Origin: Sympetrum striolatum
Lineage: Eukaryota > Arthropoda > Insecta > Odonata > Libellulidae
Direction: 5' to 3'
DNA length: 64,000 bases
Assembly (NCBI GenBank): GCA_947579665.1
Contig: OX388349.1
Location: forward strand, 18,198,459-18,262,458
Shown: positions 25,059 through 38,212 of the stretch, in pieces
Numbering within the stretch: position 1 is the stretch's first letter
Layout: each line of letters begins with the position of its first letter
The notes under the pieces: model-generated
Databases searched by the model: none
Told to the model about the DNA's origin: nothing
What the model saw: the letters and a program-made list of their open reading frames with translations, nothing else
Position numbers and translations under genes: made by a program

Positions 25059-25699
25059 AATGCTGTATCTCCAGAAAAATGTGAACTTTTTTTAACTGAG
25101 AAATCAGTATGTCCTTAGGTAAACTGTAACATTACCATTTGTTGAGATATAATTCAGTATCATACTTATACTATATTTAGCAAAAGTCTACTTTACCTAG
25201 GAAGGCGGGTAAAAAAATGAATGTTAACTTTTTTAACCAAATATCTTTTTCTATTTATAATAATAAAAAAATTAAACATTTATGTACCAATATTGCATCA
25301 ACTTTGATATTTTTCCTATTTATAAGTACCTTTACAGTTTCAAACTTTTGGAGTATGTAAAAAGGGTTTATTATATTGATTTTAATAACGAAGTCACTCT
25401 ACGATTCAAATGCCGTAGGAAAATAATGAAAATTAACATCATTCCTTTCGAAAAAAGTCAAAATATAGCGCATAAATTATTTTTTGATTTTTTTTATGAA
25501 ACTTCCAGTTTAGCAGTTTTCGACTATGACATACGATTAGTAATATTTGCATTTTCGTAAAATTAATCCTTATCACTTTCACCAACCTGTAAAAGTATAA
25601 TTTAAAATTATGTTTTTGAATCGTGTTAAACTTGGGTCCTACAAATGATATGATAAATTTTTGTTATTAATAAACCATTCTTAACTTACATCCATCCTA

Positions 25700-27440
25700 A
25701 CAATTTCAACTCTTTACTACAAATAGCACAAGACAACGCATTCTTAAAATTTGCCTCTTCTTCCGGGCTAAGCGATTCCATTGGCACAACGTTTTTATAC
25801 AACTTGAATACTCTCTCTGCTTCCTTTTCATTTTCTGCATAAAGACCTGTGCGGTATTGGGACCTCGGTTAAGCTGTGGTGCCTCACATCCATTGGGCGT
25901 TATGAGGACATAACAAAAGCTGTAGGGTTCGTGTTTCTGAATAGCGTGCGTGTAGGATGTGTTAGGTAAAGATTCACAAGTGCTGATACCTTGGAGAATA
26001 CATTCAAAGTCTGCATATATTTCATACGGAACTGGAAATGAATGCCCGAGTTTGGTAAATTTTAATATCTTATCCTCCTCGATAGGAAGCTCAATTCTCG
26101 CGGGTTTTTTACTATTACAGTTTGCTGTATGCGTCTCTAATTTTTTTCGTCATGATAATGCATGAAGCATCGTTTGCAAATGTAAATTCTACGACATTTT
26201 TGTTATCTGAAGATGGATTAGACTCTCAACGTTCTTAATCCAGCAATAATGAGCCGTGTTGTCATTTGTAATATATAATAGGTCAGGATGATCTGCGAGC
26301 TCGGTATTTACAATATTTATTGGATAGTCATTGTTTTTCTCGTCTAGCCCGAAAACATTTTAGAAATTTTATTTGTTCGCTCGAATTTAGGAATATCGGA
26401 GAGTTTGACTGGGTATTCAATACAATCTCAATCGTACCCATTGTCGAATTCATCCGTATTATATTTGTAGACTCGTTGAGGGTCTTTATGTATGTTCTTT
26501 CCCGAAACGGCGTTTTTAAAACAAAACTGATCGTCATTCCTAATTGTTATAAGGGATTTTCTGCTTGCGATCTTGGGTGGTAACTCAATGAAGGTTGATC
26601 CACGTAACGGAGTGTAACGATTAATTCGGAGTTCTAAACCCAAGATTTTACTCAGCGCCCACCCTGATCTCTTCACCTGCATCTCGGATTTTTCCTTAAG
26701 TAATTTCCAAATAAACTTTCTAAAATTTCCCCAATGTCATCGGCTAGCAAAACCCTAATGTTTCTCGTTTTAAATGCTCGTTCTATCGTCTCCTCACCCC
26801 TCTCAAAGTTTGCCTTAACCACAATATTAATTTTAAGGGCAGAATTACTTAGCTCTTCCCTTATCCTCGGAATTAAAAGATCGGAACTATAATTTAGAAA
26901 TGATATAAGGTCTTTCTGCGCTTCACTCACCCCCCAGTAGGTTTTCAGTCGACTCTTTATAGCCCTGTCAATCTCAACGATCGAAAGGTCACCGCCTACT
27001 TAAGGGTTCAACTGACTGTACTCCATCCTAAAATTTTTGAAACAAATGTTAAAAAATAATACTATGGAATAGCTCAAAAGTATATAAAATGATAATTACT
27101 CAGGTACTGTTTAAACTGTTAATACTTTACTGTATTTCTTCTTAGAGGAAATAATTCCAAACAGGAAGAATAACTCCAAACAGGAAGAAAAACTCCAAAA
27201 CCTTGAAACGGAAGAATGAAGCAAAGTCACACCAAGTCTTCAATGACGAAGCGTAGGAGTAAATGAGAAAGTTCCCCTCATTTAGTTCTATTTAGATTAT
27301 TTACCCCCACTACTGCTTCATTACAAACGTTTCTTCCTATTCAAGCATAATTTCAACGCGTTAGGGGGAGTACAAACGCGCCTAGTTTCCTTATTCTAAC
27401 TCGTATGGCCCTAGGTAAATTTTCATTATATATGCTCATT
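25700..27440 (-). pseudogene. Polinton-type DNA polymerase B region, copy A (broken)
   Basis: Read on the minus strand, the N-terminal part (about 27015-26580) contains SEAQKDLISFLN, KINIVVKANFERGEETIERA and the motif RINRYTPLRGSTFIELP, typical of the region ahead of protein-primed DNA polymerase B in Polinton/Maverick-like elements of arthropods. Further along are YADFEC (an exonuclease I-type D-x-E motif, about 26010) and a PEEEANFK segment (about 25770). Homology to copy B stops at about 25705. Stops and frameshifts split it into several frames, for example at the NYLRKNPRCR end near 26675. The catalytic polymerase part is absent. About 370 bp of upstream non-coding sequence is shared with copy B. 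Confidence 0.78.
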
Positions 27441-28090
27441 ATATGATACTTTGAGTCTTAAAGACACGTTGTATATAAATTATCCAATGAAACAGTTTAG
27501 CCTGCTGTTCGAATTTAGGTGTGAAATTTGAGTTTGGTTCCTCTAAAAATATGTAAGCGAAACGGATATTTAATAGTAAGTGAATAAAGCAAAGTTCTTT
27601 AAAATGATTAAAACGATAACTGATCGTTAACACAAATTCGAATTTCTTTTCAGGACTTCCGTTACAAGGATAGTTGAAAGTATTAATGAAATTATTAGAA
27701 AGTATTATCAACGATAATTTCCAAAATTAAATTCCTCCAATTCAGTTGAAGACAAAAATCATAAATATACCCAATATATCTTCTTTTGTATAACGCGGTA
27801 CCGCAAATATTACTCAAGACATAACTTTGTGCTGCCTTACTTCGGTTGGGAAAGTACAACAAAGTAGCTTCTTCCACTTCCACAAAGAGAGCAAGACAAA
27901 AGTAGTCTTTCTATATTCAGACGCAGTAAATGACAGTCTTCAAAAAAAGTTATCGCTCAGATTTGATAGGGAAACGATATATACCAAATGTCTTATATCC
28001 ATGAATTTCCGAGGAATGAAAATACTTGCGGAATATTTGAGTTTCATTTTTCAGTTACAAGTATGGTTTAGTTGGATCGCGAAGACATAA

Positions 28091-30260
28091 TTTAGTAATA
28101 ACAGATAATACATTGCATTTTTTTAAACAGGAATCTATTCTCTAGTTGGGCTTAGTTTTGAGGAATGTAATTTGTTGTTAAAATATTTCATGAAACTAGG
28201 AGATAAAGACTTGCTGTTAAAAAAGCATCAATATTTATCAATTTATCTCTGCATTTACATACCCTCAAAGGTAGTTACTTCTATGGACAATTACACCGAA
28301 ACTACATTTCCGCCCACTAACCGGAAGTTTCTTTCACTAACATTTTTGTGTTTTGCTCCAAAAATAAGGAATTCAACTTTCAACCACTTTGCACAAAATA
28401 ACTTTTTCACTAACTCTTAGGAATGTCCTTATAAATACATTCTATTGCGACTCACATTCACAATGAAAGTTAGTCAAAATACTTCTCTTTCTATTTTCAG
28501 GTGCTGAGCACACCGTGAATGAAATAGGCATCAATGAAGGTTATCTCTATTGTTTGAAAGGAAAACAACAGCTATGGAAGGTCTACCTTTCTTCAAGGAT
28601 TCTCGAAAGGGCTGCGATTGATAATGAAGGACGCGGCGAAGGGTTCCGTGGCTGTCATCAGCTGACCTCCCAATGACGTTAGGACTTCCGACGATTCAGT
28701 TTAGTTCAGCTAAAGTTCCTCCTGCTGTGAGTGGTTCACGAATGTGGACTGAAAGAACACAATATTCAAGAAGTTCATTATTTAATGTGTTATACATCCG
28801 CTTACGTAAATATTAGCGCAAACAATGAAGTCGCAATTTCACAGTGAGTGTGATGTCTTGTTGAATAACGCTGTACAAGTTATATAGAAATCAACCAATA
28901 CAGTGAGAACGCGGTTTATCGAGGGAAGTATTATCTCTCAATTAAATAGTTTGGCTTATATGACATGCGGATGTAAAGTGAGCTGTTGTAACATCCAAAC
29001 TGCAGTTAGCAACGCAAAAGTCATCCTCGTTTGATTGTTTACCAGTGAGTTAATAGGTGAAATTTGAACGAGTGGTTTGAGGCTCATAAGTACTTGCTTT
29101 GGTTTTGTTGGATTTCTGGATGATTCCTTCGAGATTAAACTGGATTATTCCAAAGACACGTGAGTAAATCTATCTACTAAGCATTTCCTATCTATTGCCA
29201 ATTTGACCAATTGAGTAGGAACAGGAAGTATTAGTTTAAAATGTTGTAGATTCCGCTACTTGGGAATATATTAAACGTATTTGATCATAGATATGCATAG
29301 TTTATACATGCATGCACATTGATAATCTAGAAAATATTTACTCAATATCAAATTCGTCGTTTCCAACCAAAAATCCTATCAAGTGATCAGCAAAAAAAAT
29401 ACGTCGGTCGCTTAGTGTTTACACATTCAACAACATACTGAAGGGCAACGTTCATGATGCTCATGATTCATTCATGATTCCAATGATCAAGTTGGAGTAA
29501 ACGTACATATTCTACCATTTATATCAGATATCTCGACGTAAGGGTCATTTGATACTAAACCTTGCCAACATATTTCCCTGTTTAATAACTTACGCAACAA
29601 AAGATAGTTGAAAATATATTATGAAATAATTTCAAGATATTAGTAACAATCTTCAACGAAATCAACTCCACTAATTTAGTGGAGGACCAAAAAAGAACTG
29701 GGATGTTTCATCTAGGCCTGCGTAACGTTTAACACACTTTTTTATCATATCAGTAATAATGAAAAGTTTAAATCTGATTCTTTATATTAATTAAGCGTAG
29801 TATTACTAAATATAGAGCATAATAGTATATTCCTGAGATATTCTCCAAACCAGGAAAGGTGATTAAATCAGGGACGATTCCGACAAGGATGTCTGGGCGA
29901 TTTTTTCTATTAAATCGTAAAATGAGCGAAATATCTAAAAGAATATGAACGAAAAATTGTTTTAGTAAGAACACTCAAAGCTTCTCAAAATTCTTTCTAC
30001 GCGCTTCTTGATTATAATTAGCGTCTGGATGTTTGAATACGAAGTGATATTTAATTCTATCATCTCTCATGAATAGCATCTTCCCTACATAGACTGTGAT
30101 ATTAATATTTACGAAGAATAAGACACTACCAACATCCTTCAGACCATGTTACTAGAATAAGAGTTCTTTTTTAATTACTGTTATGTGGATGATTTCTGTT
30201 AGCTACATGCATAACTCTGGGGAACAGTGATTTTGTTGTCTTAGATCTGCGACTTGTTTT
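28091..30260. other. Gene-free, unrecognised sequence
   Basis: I find no protein similarity or structured repeat. A slightly GC-richer stretch at 28550-28750, just after a possible splice acceptor TTTCAG|G at 28500, could be an untranslated exon or promoter, but nothing in the sequence confirms it. Confidence 0.4.
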
Positions 30261-30263
30261 TGA

Positions 30264-31202
30264 CTAGATTTAGATTTAGATTTAGATAAATACCCCGCGA
30301 GCCGCCAGAGGCGTATGGCAGGGGGTGTAATACACCACCATTATTCATTCCTACCTATTAGCATCTCTAATAGCCTGGGGAAAAAACGACCAAAAGTAAT
30401 TATCCGTCCTTGCGATTAGTTCCCTATAACGCTTCGTCGATGCCTCTCGGAGATCGCGTTCGCTCCTTACTGGCACTAACATTTCACTTACTTCGTCTAT
30501 AAATTCCGAACGATTGAACTTTTCGAAAAGTTTCCGACGATATTCAGATCTTCTCATCTGTAGTGAATTCCAACTGAGGGACTCTATCATTTCCGTAACG
30601 CTGCTATCAAACCTGAAATCCCCGCAAACGAATCGGGCTGCTCTACGCTGGACCATCTCTAAATCTGAGACTAAACCTACTTCGTGTGGGTCCCAAACCG
30701 CACAGCAGTATTCAAGACTCGGGCGAATAAGAGAAAAGTAAGCTATTTCTTTGACTCTCGATGAGCATCCTCTCAACGTTCTACCAGTTAATCTTTGCAT
30801 TCTATTCGCTTTTCCTATCGCATATCGAATATGTTCTTTAAAAGATAAGTTACTGCTAAACGTGACTCCTAGGTATTTGTTGTCGTGCACTAACTCTAAT
30901 GGATGACCTGAGATTTGGTACTGCGCGGGAATTATGTTTGTGGAGCGCGTAAAACTCATGGCAACGCATTTATTTATATTTAAATCCAGCTGCCAATCTT
31001 TACACCATCCTGATATTACGTCCAGGTCGTTTTGAAGCACATTACAATCGTTTTCTGTCAAAATCTCTCTGTATATCAGGGTATCATCGGCAAATAATCT
31101 AACCTTACTCTTTACGTTATCTTCGAGGTCGTTAATGTAAATTAGAAATAAAACGACTAACGATTGGCATCTGAAATCAAAATGAACCCCAGTTTTTGTC
31201 AA
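30264..31202 (-). pseudogene. 5'-truncated LINE: reverse transcriptase C-terminal half with 3' UTR
   Basis: The 283-codon frame (31202-30351) carries FLIYINDLED, the catalytic FADD box (variant of YADD), a YLGVTFS segment, LIRPSLEYCCAVWDP and VQRRAARFVCGD, which together identify a non-LTR reverse transcriptase of the Jockey/CR1/L2 sort. The QGSVLGPL motif expected before FLIYINDL is mutated and the frame begins there, so the 5' part is missing. The frame is followed by a UTR with CCCCCTGCCATACGCCTC and GGCTCGCGGGG and a tail of ATCTAA repeats (30288-30264). It is the least decayed LINE piece here and therefore probably the youngest, but it cannot make a complete protein. Confidence 0.9.
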
Positions 31203-31440
31203 TCACGTCAAGTTTTTAAGCAACAGGATACACTCTATATGTCTCAAGAATCTTACAAAATGTCCATATGAAGGAGAGTAAAGAGAAAACTTACCAAATA
31301 TACTGTTCACAAAGAATATTTTTATTAATATAAAGGCATTCATTAACTCATATAAACGTTCAACAAGCAAATTAAGGTTAAAATTTTCGCTTATACCTTT
31401 TTCTGTAGTGTTTAATGTGTGTACATTCTCTCTTGATGCT

Positions 31441-33059
31441 CTAACAGTAGTCAGCCATCATATGTGCATCCCATCTACCTTGATACCGTGTCTCCATGCC
31501 CTTCAAATCTTGGTGAAATAGCTCACTCTGCTCATTACTGACTGCACCAAGATTTTTCGGGAAGTCACCAAAGTGGCTATGTAATAAATGCAATTTGATG
31601 CTCATATTTCAACCAAGCATTTTTAAAGCTCTCCAAGAGTTTTTAGGCAGTTTCCATGTAATTCTGTGATCGTGTATTTCCAAGAAAGCCTTTGAAAACA
31701 TTTATGAATGCTAACCAAGCATTCTTTTCTAGTCTCTCATTGTATTGATGAAATGTTCATCTTAAATGAACCGCCGAATCTGTGGACCATAAAATACATC
31801 AGACTTGATCTTTTCAAATGACAATCTGGGAAATTTAGAAATGAGATACCTGAAACAGTCCCCTTCAGTTGACAAAGCTTTAACAAATTGCTTCATTAGA
31901 CCCAATTTTATATGTAGAGGTGGAAATGTAATATTCTTTCTGTCGGCAAGTGGCTGATGTGGAATATTTTGATCACTAAGTTTCAGATCAGATCGTGGCG
32001 GCCAATTCGACTGCACCCAATGCTTCTCGCGAGCTCTGCTGTCCCACATACACAAAAAACAAGGGTACTTGGTGTAACCACGTCGCTGGCCAAGCAGGAA
32101 GCAAACCATTTTTTGTTCAACATAGATGATCCATTGGTGCATGTTATATTGCAAAAAATCAATGGCTCTCTTTACATCATCTAATTCTTCATGCGGACAA
32201 ATTGATTGGCCTATTGTGACTGCATAAAATAAATTTCCATTGTGGATGAAGACACACTTCATGCTCCGCTTTGAACTATCGACGAACAATCGCCATTCAG
32301 TTGCATTATAGGCTGAAACTCCCAACTCTTCCATTAAACCATGTACGTTATGACAATATACAAATCCATCATCACTTCGGAAGTATTGCAGAAACGCACT
32401 TTCTCTTGATCGAAGGTAGGATATCTTAGCTCCTTTTTCTAGCAAGTTTTTCTCGCGGAGACTTGATGCTAATAGTTCTGAAGCTTTTTTAGATAGTCCC
32501 AAATCTCGTACCAACTCATTCAACTTAGGCTACTCAAATCCCTTACGATCGGTATCTTCAATTTCAAAATCTACGTCGTTAAGGCCACTTCGTTCTTCAC
32601 CAGACTCGTCTTCATGTATTTCCAAAGAGGGCAATTCTTTGAAAACTGGCACTGGGATTTCAGCTGAATGAGGCGCTGGGCATATAGCTGACGGTAGACT
32701 AGGATACTATTTTACATCTGTTTTTCTTGTTGTGTCCTGATGTTTTCACTGTACAAAGATAACAATCACTTGTGTAATCTTTGGGTTCTCGCCAGATCAT
32801 AGGTATCCCGAATAGAAATTTATCACGTATTCCCTTCGTCCACAACCGTTAATCCTCAACACATTGCTTACACACCTTATGAGGGGCCCACGACTTATCT
32901 TGATCACCAACTTTCACTTTAAAGTAGGCAAAATAGACTTACTTAACAAATACACTGATATTTTTGTCTTTGACAAGGAATGGTAAAACTACCACATATA
33001 TAACAAAACGAATCGGGGCTGTTTGAATACTTACGACGCAAAGTAGCAGAAGTGGACAT
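31441..33059 (-). pseudogene. Second copy of the palindromic-element gene family (broken)
   Basis: From an ATG at 33059 the sequence shows FCYICGSF, then a DQDKSWAPHKVC segment reached across stops (about 32915-32870), a FGIPMIWREPKD segment, then a long open part (32523-31762) with EWRLFVDSSKRSMKCVFIHN, LLGQRRGYTKYPCFLCMWDSR and FPPLHIKLGLMKQFVKALS. The C-terminal block MSIKLHLLHSHFGDFP...FHQDL...MMADYC ends at a stop 31443-31441. It is more complete in the middle than the copy at 21657-23379 but still has several stops. I see no minisatellite or long inverted arms around this copy, so those are not required parts of the gene. Confidence 0.72.
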
Positions 33060-33064
33060 AATAG

Positions 33065-34520
33065 AATATTTCAGTTCATATATAAATTAAAACTATACCC
33101 TGATAATCTTGTAAACAAACAAGAGCTCAGATTAAACGCTGGAAAGTGCTTCACTATATAAGAGCAACTCACATCGTCTCATTGCAATATCTCAAGTGTA
33201 ACTGAACAAGTAAGGACAATATGAACCTGTCACTGGTTTCCAACGATGCACAATGGTCAATTTCACTATTTTAGTGGGACAAAAGCATAAAATGTATGCA
33301 CTATACTTGTACTATATTATAATTAAGATGTAACTGTAGTCAACAAACGAATAAACCAACGGAAAATAATTTCGCCAAAATTGTCTCTTTGTTTGACGGT
33401 ACCGAAGTTTCTCAGAGAGAATGGTCACATTCACATAAAGCGTAGGGAAAAAAATTGACGTGATGGAAGAAAACTAAATACAGATTTGAAATCAGCATGC
33501 CTCATTTACCCTGAAACAGCTGAAAAATCAAACTCAACAGAAATTAAGTTGAAAATTGTTCCCCAGTGTAATGATTCCTTTTCTACAAACAGAACTAAAA
33601 TTAAAAAATTGAGGATCTTTTGGATGTGTAGCTTACGATTTCTTAAGATAAGGAACGTCGTTTTTCTACTGTTATGCCGTTTTTCGTATTTTATTGGTGG
33701 GTGGGCTCTGAAATATTACTTAATAGGTTTTTACAACCATCACTTTGCTGACGGTTAAATGAGCAACTGATTTTTCACATTATGTACACTATTTATGAAG
33801 ACGTTAAAGTATTATTTTTGGATGCTATTGCGGAACATTCGAGACAATCAGCTATTCGATTTATGGAAGGAGAAGAAATAGCTTAGTCTCAATTCCACAG
33901 AAACTCCTATCTTCCTCTAAATGACCGCTGAAAGTATCTACTTAAATAATCAGGTTGCATTACCACTAATTATTTCCAATATTCAACTCACGTAAGTAGA
34001 AACCAGGGAAAGGAATGTCACAAATCCTACACTTCCATTGATATTTAATATTAATACCTAACAATGACTTCCAAATAATATATCTAGCTCTTCATTGTTT
34101 ATTACAAACGAATATCTACCCTTGTTCAAGAATTACATCTCTGGTGAATTTATATCATGTTTTAAAAGAAATATCGGCAGATAGGAATTAAATCTTTAAG
34201 GCGTGGATGATAAAAAAAGCGATGGCTGATAAAATCAAATTTGAAATTAAAAATAAAAAATTTCAGTTTATATGATTTCCTTAGATATTATCAATAACTT
34301 GCATTTAAACAATTTGGAAATGATTTCCTGAGGTTCACAGTCTAGAAGCAATGTAATTGATTATTCAAAATTAATCGATTAATTAAAATCGCTTCTAAAC
34401 ATTATTTCGGTTATAGAACTTCGAGTAAAAGAACAAAAGCAGGATTATTGGAAACTAAGAATGGAATATGAATAAAAAATATTAAGTTAACTGTAATTCA
34501 AGTTTAAGGAAAGATGATGA
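33065..34520. other. Gene-free, unrecognised sequence
   Basis: AT-rich DNA with a 90-codon plus-strand frame (33486-33758) that resembles nothing I know. No repeat structure seen. Confidence 0.5.
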
Positions 34521-34523
34521 AAT

Positions 34524-34680
34524 TAGACGGATGTTCACTTTTCCACAGGTTTATTTAAAAAAGACGACTACCGGTTTCGGTGGAACTCCACCATCATCAG
34601 GTCAACACAAACCAAATTTCCACCGAAACCGGTAGTCGTCTTTTTTTAAATAAAACTGTGGAAAAGTGAACATCTGTCTA
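34524..34680. repeat. Hairpin element, about 60-bp inverted arms
   Basis: The arms 34524-34582 and 34620-34680 are near-perfect inverted repeats (including TTCCACAG, AAGACGACTACCGGTTTCGG and their complements) around a loop of about 37 bases containing CCATCATCAGGTC. ACCGGTTTCGG followed by a CATCATCAGG-type loop is a motif I recognise from dispersed arthropod repeats. It probably forms a strong hairpin as DNA or RNA. It has no coding capacity. Confidence 0.85.
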
Positions 34681-34684
34681 CTTT

Positions 34685-37600
34685 CATTAGAATGGATTTC
34701 CACAATATCACGGCCGCCTCCGTCGATTTTAAAGAAAGATATTAGTCATATGAGAAATAGCTGATTAAACTGTAGCTGCAAAAATTTCATCTTCAATTCA
34801 TATTTGATCTACTCCCAAAGTATGTCTATAAGAAGGATCGAAATAATATTTTTTGCCTTAAATAGAAAATAATCTTCAGAACTTCAGCCAGATTAATTGA
34901 CGAGGATGCTCGTTCTTACCAAATAAATGAGATCTCCGACGAAGCCCACGAAAATCTTGACGTCAGGAAATTTGCCCTTATTTAAAGAATGTATACTTCC
35001 TGAATACATTAATCAAACAATAATTAAGTTAAACTTTCAAATTTGTTAAAATATATACGATTTTAAAAATATTGCCCACTACAATTCAAAATTTAACGGT
35101 TTGTCGATGAAAAAACCAGCAGCATCTCCACACTGAGTGACATCTCCGAAGCAACTGAAGTTTAAACGTTTAAAATTAACGTTCAACCAAATACTGCGCT
35201 CTGATTGGTGTATGGTACAACATTCAGTGAATTGCCCTGTTTTCTCCCAATGCTAATACTTGACGTAAATTATAATCATAATCGAAATCAAATTTGATTT
35301 TGGTAAGAATAATTTTATTTGATTTTAAAATTTTTGGAATAATAATTTAACTTTCAAACTCAGTTTTTTTAATCAGTATAGATTTTGTGTTCCCCGGGAT
35401 ACTTTATAACTCTTACAAAAAAATGCAAAATATCAGTTTGCTAATAATACTTTTTGAAAAAGACATTAATCAAAATGAAAATATATTAAATAGTATACGA
35501 TAGTAAATTATTCAATTAAGTTAAGCTTTGACAATAATCAAACGTAATCGGCGAACTTAAATTGGAATATAATATATTGAAATACATTTTATTCTAGGGT
35601 AATGTTATTGCAAACTTAAAAACTCATCGAATTTTCTAGTTATATTTATATTAGGCCAATAATAACTAATATTAAATTTGCTACTGAACCGTAGAATGTT
35701 CTAATATGACATATTTAAATACTCCGTTGCTCCTATGGGTCGAGCAATAAAGTTCTCCCTTCCAAGCGAATCATTTAATATAGAACACTTCTCGTTATTT
35801 TGGAAAACAACCTTTCAGCTATCAGCTATTAATCATATTATATACTGTAACTTTCTGAAATATTACTTATGATATGGGCAGCTTTTAGCAAGGAAATGTG
35901 GATTACTACTAAGCAAGATAATTTATTTTTTACGAAGTAGGCACTAAATTATTGGAAACTTTTAACTGTTTTAGTTCATCGATATATATGCTGGATGTAG
36001 TTTTTTCGGAGCTTGTTGTCATGTCAAATCAATCGGTATCGGAAATTTGTATTGGAATAAAATCCATGGTATCAACAAACTTACGTTTCTTCCTTACGTA
36101 ATTTGAATTAGGAATATCCATATTCTCTCATACTAATAAGTATCCCTTCGTATTCTTGTAAAGGTTCTTATCACCTTTCCAACGAGACTTTCATCACGAG
36201 TCACGCTTCCATGATACATGAAGCATAGACATGAATAAACTGTTATCACTGGCACACACTTTTTACAAAACATATATCACTTTAGGTAGTAAATACTTCG
36301 AATGTCCACGTATCTTGTTTCGCTCCAATGGCAGTACAATTTTACATTGGAAGGATAATACTGAAGTAACTTTCACAATTCGAGGACACTTCCTTTAGAC
36401 AGACATGAGAATTGCGGAAGGTACGTAATCAGATGACGAACATGACCTTTTGGTTCTTCAGAAATTTCTATACCATAATCCTTTTAAATCACGCCAATGA
36501 TTCGTCACAATGACGTTCGTAACCTTCATAGAAGAGTTTGTTTCTTGTATGTTAACTTTTGATATAAATATTAGTTATTATATTATTAGTTATCGGAGAT
36601 ATATTGTTCCTAGAGAGTGCTAAGGATAAGTTTCTCCGAGAAATGCCTACACAAATGTGGGTGCCATAAATTTGTTACGCTATTGCCTGTGGAAATTCGT
36701 GGAGAAGATATTTTTACGAGTATGAAACTCAGCTTTATGAGCAGTGCCATTGTGATGAAGTTTTTCTGTGAAAACAGTGCTGTGTAGTGCTTATAGTTGA
36801 ATAGTGTTTCCGATGGTAGAGTGTTTAAAAAAATGAAAGAGTAGACTAGAATTCCATGTTCAAAACCCAAAATCTAACACGCAAGAATGGCTTATCTACC
36901 AAAGCAACTAGATGAATGAACTTTTATCTTGTTGCTCCGTGATGGAGATTAATTAATGCGGAATTTCATTGCAAGATGTACAGCTGACAATACAAGTATA
37001 TTGAGGTAAGTGTTTCAAGGAGACAAACGTGTTGTACGATTTATTTGCGTTTTGCATTAAAATGAGTTGAGTGACTACACTTCACACGTAACAACTGCAA
37101 AAAGTTTAATGTATAGGGGTGACTACGTAGGACCAGCGAATCCTTAAATGTTGTTTAAGTTATTTAACAATGTTTGCATCAACTTGGAAATTATATTAAA
37201 TTCCATTCAAGTGAATGTATAAAGAACAGATATATGAATATCTCTTAATCTATCATAGATATATCTCATTGTTAATCCTTTCATTATTTAGATATCTCTA
37301 TCCTCACTGAGTGCGATTATTGGAAGTTTGCTCTTAAGTACAGAAATATGACCTTTGTCACCACTTCTATTGCATGTGATATGTATAACACTTCGAAGAT
37401 TTCCTCATTATTCTGATTAGCAACAACATGCCGTCGAATACATGTGTGTAATTTTAGTTGACAAAAAAGATCTGCTAAGTATGGGGTTAAGTTTCGTCTA
37501 TTTCTCACCGAAGTTAATGATAATCAATTAACAAATGATGAATGAATACGAAGACGACAAATATTACCGCAAAGGGTTAATCCACACTCTTTCAGCATTG

Positions 37601-38210
37601 CGTACTTACGTTTCAAAAACGCGGAAACAATGTCGCCGCGGTGAAATCGGATGACCTTAGGTCGATGTCTTTTTCCATTTCATTCCTTTCGTTTTCACTC
37701 CTCTACCACCTTCAAAAATCCTCTTTTCATTTAGATTAGCTTACTTTTATTTTGGCCTTTCTCGTAAGCACAACCCAAGGTTATTGCGCTGGGGAATATG
37801 AAGTCGCCTCAAGGTGGAGGCTTACTCATATTTCAATTTCTTTCACTTTTAAGATTTTTTCAATTGTGGTAGCCATTCGTTAGAACCGTTTTCACCTTGA
37901 GTCATATCACAAGTTAACAAATCTTAATTTTGGGAATCATCTCCAACAATGTTAACATCGTTGCTAGTTTTTTTATTTCAAAAGTCTTTTGATCACCTTG
38001 GGCGTTTATTGATCTTGAATACCACTCTTCATAGCAAATGCGACTAAACTTTTATTATTTCTTAGATATCGATAAGCACATCGAACTATATAGATCGTCA
38101 GTTAGGATATTTATCCTTATTTTAATCTCACTTTTTCTATCGACTATTCGCTTGAAAAATACAGTATTGAGACCTTCAGAAAATTATAATTTAAAGATGT
38201 TAATGCAAGG
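34685..38210. other. Gene-free, unrecognised sequence
   Basis: AT-rich sequence without convincing genes, tandem repeats or paired termini on either strand. The longest frames (86 codons at 36870-36610 and 63 codons at 37508-37317) resemble nothing known to me. Confidence 0.5.
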
Positions 38211-38212
38211 AG

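Larger units (their letters stand above)
19906..25379. mobile_element. Palindromic element with about 2-kb inverted arms
   Basis: The left arm (19906 to about 21965) and right arm (about 23350-25379) are long, highly similar inverted repeats. The outer ends read CAATAAAATAAACCC and its inverted counterpart CAATATAATAAACCC. Matching landmarks occur in order along both arms: an ACTTATAAATAGG segment, ACCCGCCTTCCTAGG, a 51-bp minisatellite, an AAAACACCCACAGAGAAGG-like stretch, and finally the 3' part of a protein gene. The unique centre, about 1.4 kb, holds most of a broken gene. I found no clear target duplication. The structure resembles a foldback-type transposon or an inverted duplication of one. 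Confidence 0.75.

Noticed and set aside
28500..28760. Possible exon after TTTCAG at 28500
   Set aside because: No coding similarity and no clear donor; splice-like motifs of this strength are common by chance.
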